Source: Planctomycetaceae bacterium (GTDB lineage Bacteria; Planctomycetota; MHYJ01; SBBU01). Taken from it: a DNA stretch of 6,094 bases. The DNA is taken from contig SBBU01000146.1 in assembly GCA_005239585.1 (NCBI GenBank), forward strand, positions 1 to 6,094, in the 5' to 3' direction. A program made the translations under genes and the position numbers. Below, piece after piece: positions 5,923-6,094 of this stretch. Numbering within the stretch: position 1 is the stretch's first letter; each line of letters begins with the position of its first letter. Under the pieces are notes generated by a model. It made no database searches, was not told the origin of the DNA, and saw only the letters and a list, made by a program, of their open reading frames with translations.

Positions 5923-6094
5923 ATGAAAAAGTTATTGAGCCTAGTTACCCTTGCCCTTTGTTCCTTCTCTTTACAGGATAAATCCCCATCAAAAGAGACC
6001 GCCTATATAATAGCTATAGACAATTCCTACAGCATGGGGTTTAAAACTGACGATATTTCAAATTTTGACAGGGCAAAAAAGAGTGCAATAAAAC
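5923..6094 (+). CDS. Exported von Willebrand factor A (vWA) domain protein, 5' part (runs off the window)
   Basis: Only 57 codons are visible and the gene continues past the window end. The N-terminus MKKLLSLVTLALCSFSLQ is a Sec-type signal peptide: two lysines, then a hydrophobic stretch. It contains a Cys at 13, but the preceding LAL does not make a proper lipobox, so signal peptidase I cleavage is more likely. After a short linker, AYIIAIDNSYSMGF (27-40) is the first strand of a vWA domain with the MIDAS metal-site motif DxSxS intact (D33, S35, S37). FDRAKKSAIK (48-57) matches the following helix. vWA domains mediate metal-dependent protein binding, and exported bacterial ones occur in BatA/BatB-like and other envelope proteins. 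Subfamily cannot be decided from this fragment. It has its own promoter and is divergent from the methyltransferase gene. Confidence 0.85.
   Translation, partial: MKKLLSLVTLALCSFSLQDKSPSKETAYIIAIDNSYSMGFKTDDISNFDRAKKSAIK

Overview
This window looks bacterial: short intergenic gaps, Shine-Dalgarno sites, sigma-70-like promoters, lipoprotein and Sec-type signal peptides, and a VapBC toxin-antitoxin pair. Base composition is moderate (estimated mid-40s % GC by eye). The mix of a DUF3160 protein, C5-pathway HemL, a TPR lipoprotein and an exported von Willebrand factor A (vWA) protein would suit a planctomycete-like or other deep-branching environmental bacterium. That placement is only a weak inference, because no marker gene is present.

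Layout, left to right. (1) The 3' part of a DUF3160 gene on the + strand, cut by the window start. (2) A convergent hemL (glutamate-1-semialdehyde 2,1-aminomutase) on the - strand. The two genes share a strong hairpin, and the hemL stop codon is at the apex of that hairpin. (3) Divergent from hemL, a complete type II vapBC pair on the + strand. Its promoter has a consensus -35, a near-consensus -10 and a perfect 16-bp palindrome filling most of the spacer, the expected arrangement for autorepression by a ribbon-helix-helix antitoxin. vapC also carries an unusual perfect 22-bp palindrome inside its reading frame. (4) Convergent with vapC, a - strand TPR/HEAT-like lipoprotein gene whose signal peptide appears to be split by one extra base. 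(5) Upstream of it on the same strand, a SAM-dependent O-methyltransferase of the COMT/YrrM type, with a 13-bp inverted repeat starting at its stop codon. (6) Divergent from the methyltransferase, a promoter, a strong ribosome binding site and the first 57 codons of an exported vWA-domain protein, cut by the window end.

The genes do not form an obvious single pathway. hemL is a housekeeping tetrapyrrole gene, vapBC is a self-contained cassette that may have inserted next to it, and the TPR lipoprotein, methyltransferase and vWA protein are separate units. I see no CRISPR array, tRNA, rRNA, transposase or attachment site. No gene-free gap exceeds about 140 bases. I found no convincing undescribed multi-gene system. 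The best leads are regulatory or structural: the nested vapBC operator and its possible effect on hemL, the in-gene vapC palindrome, and the apparent frameshift in the lipoprotein signal peptide.
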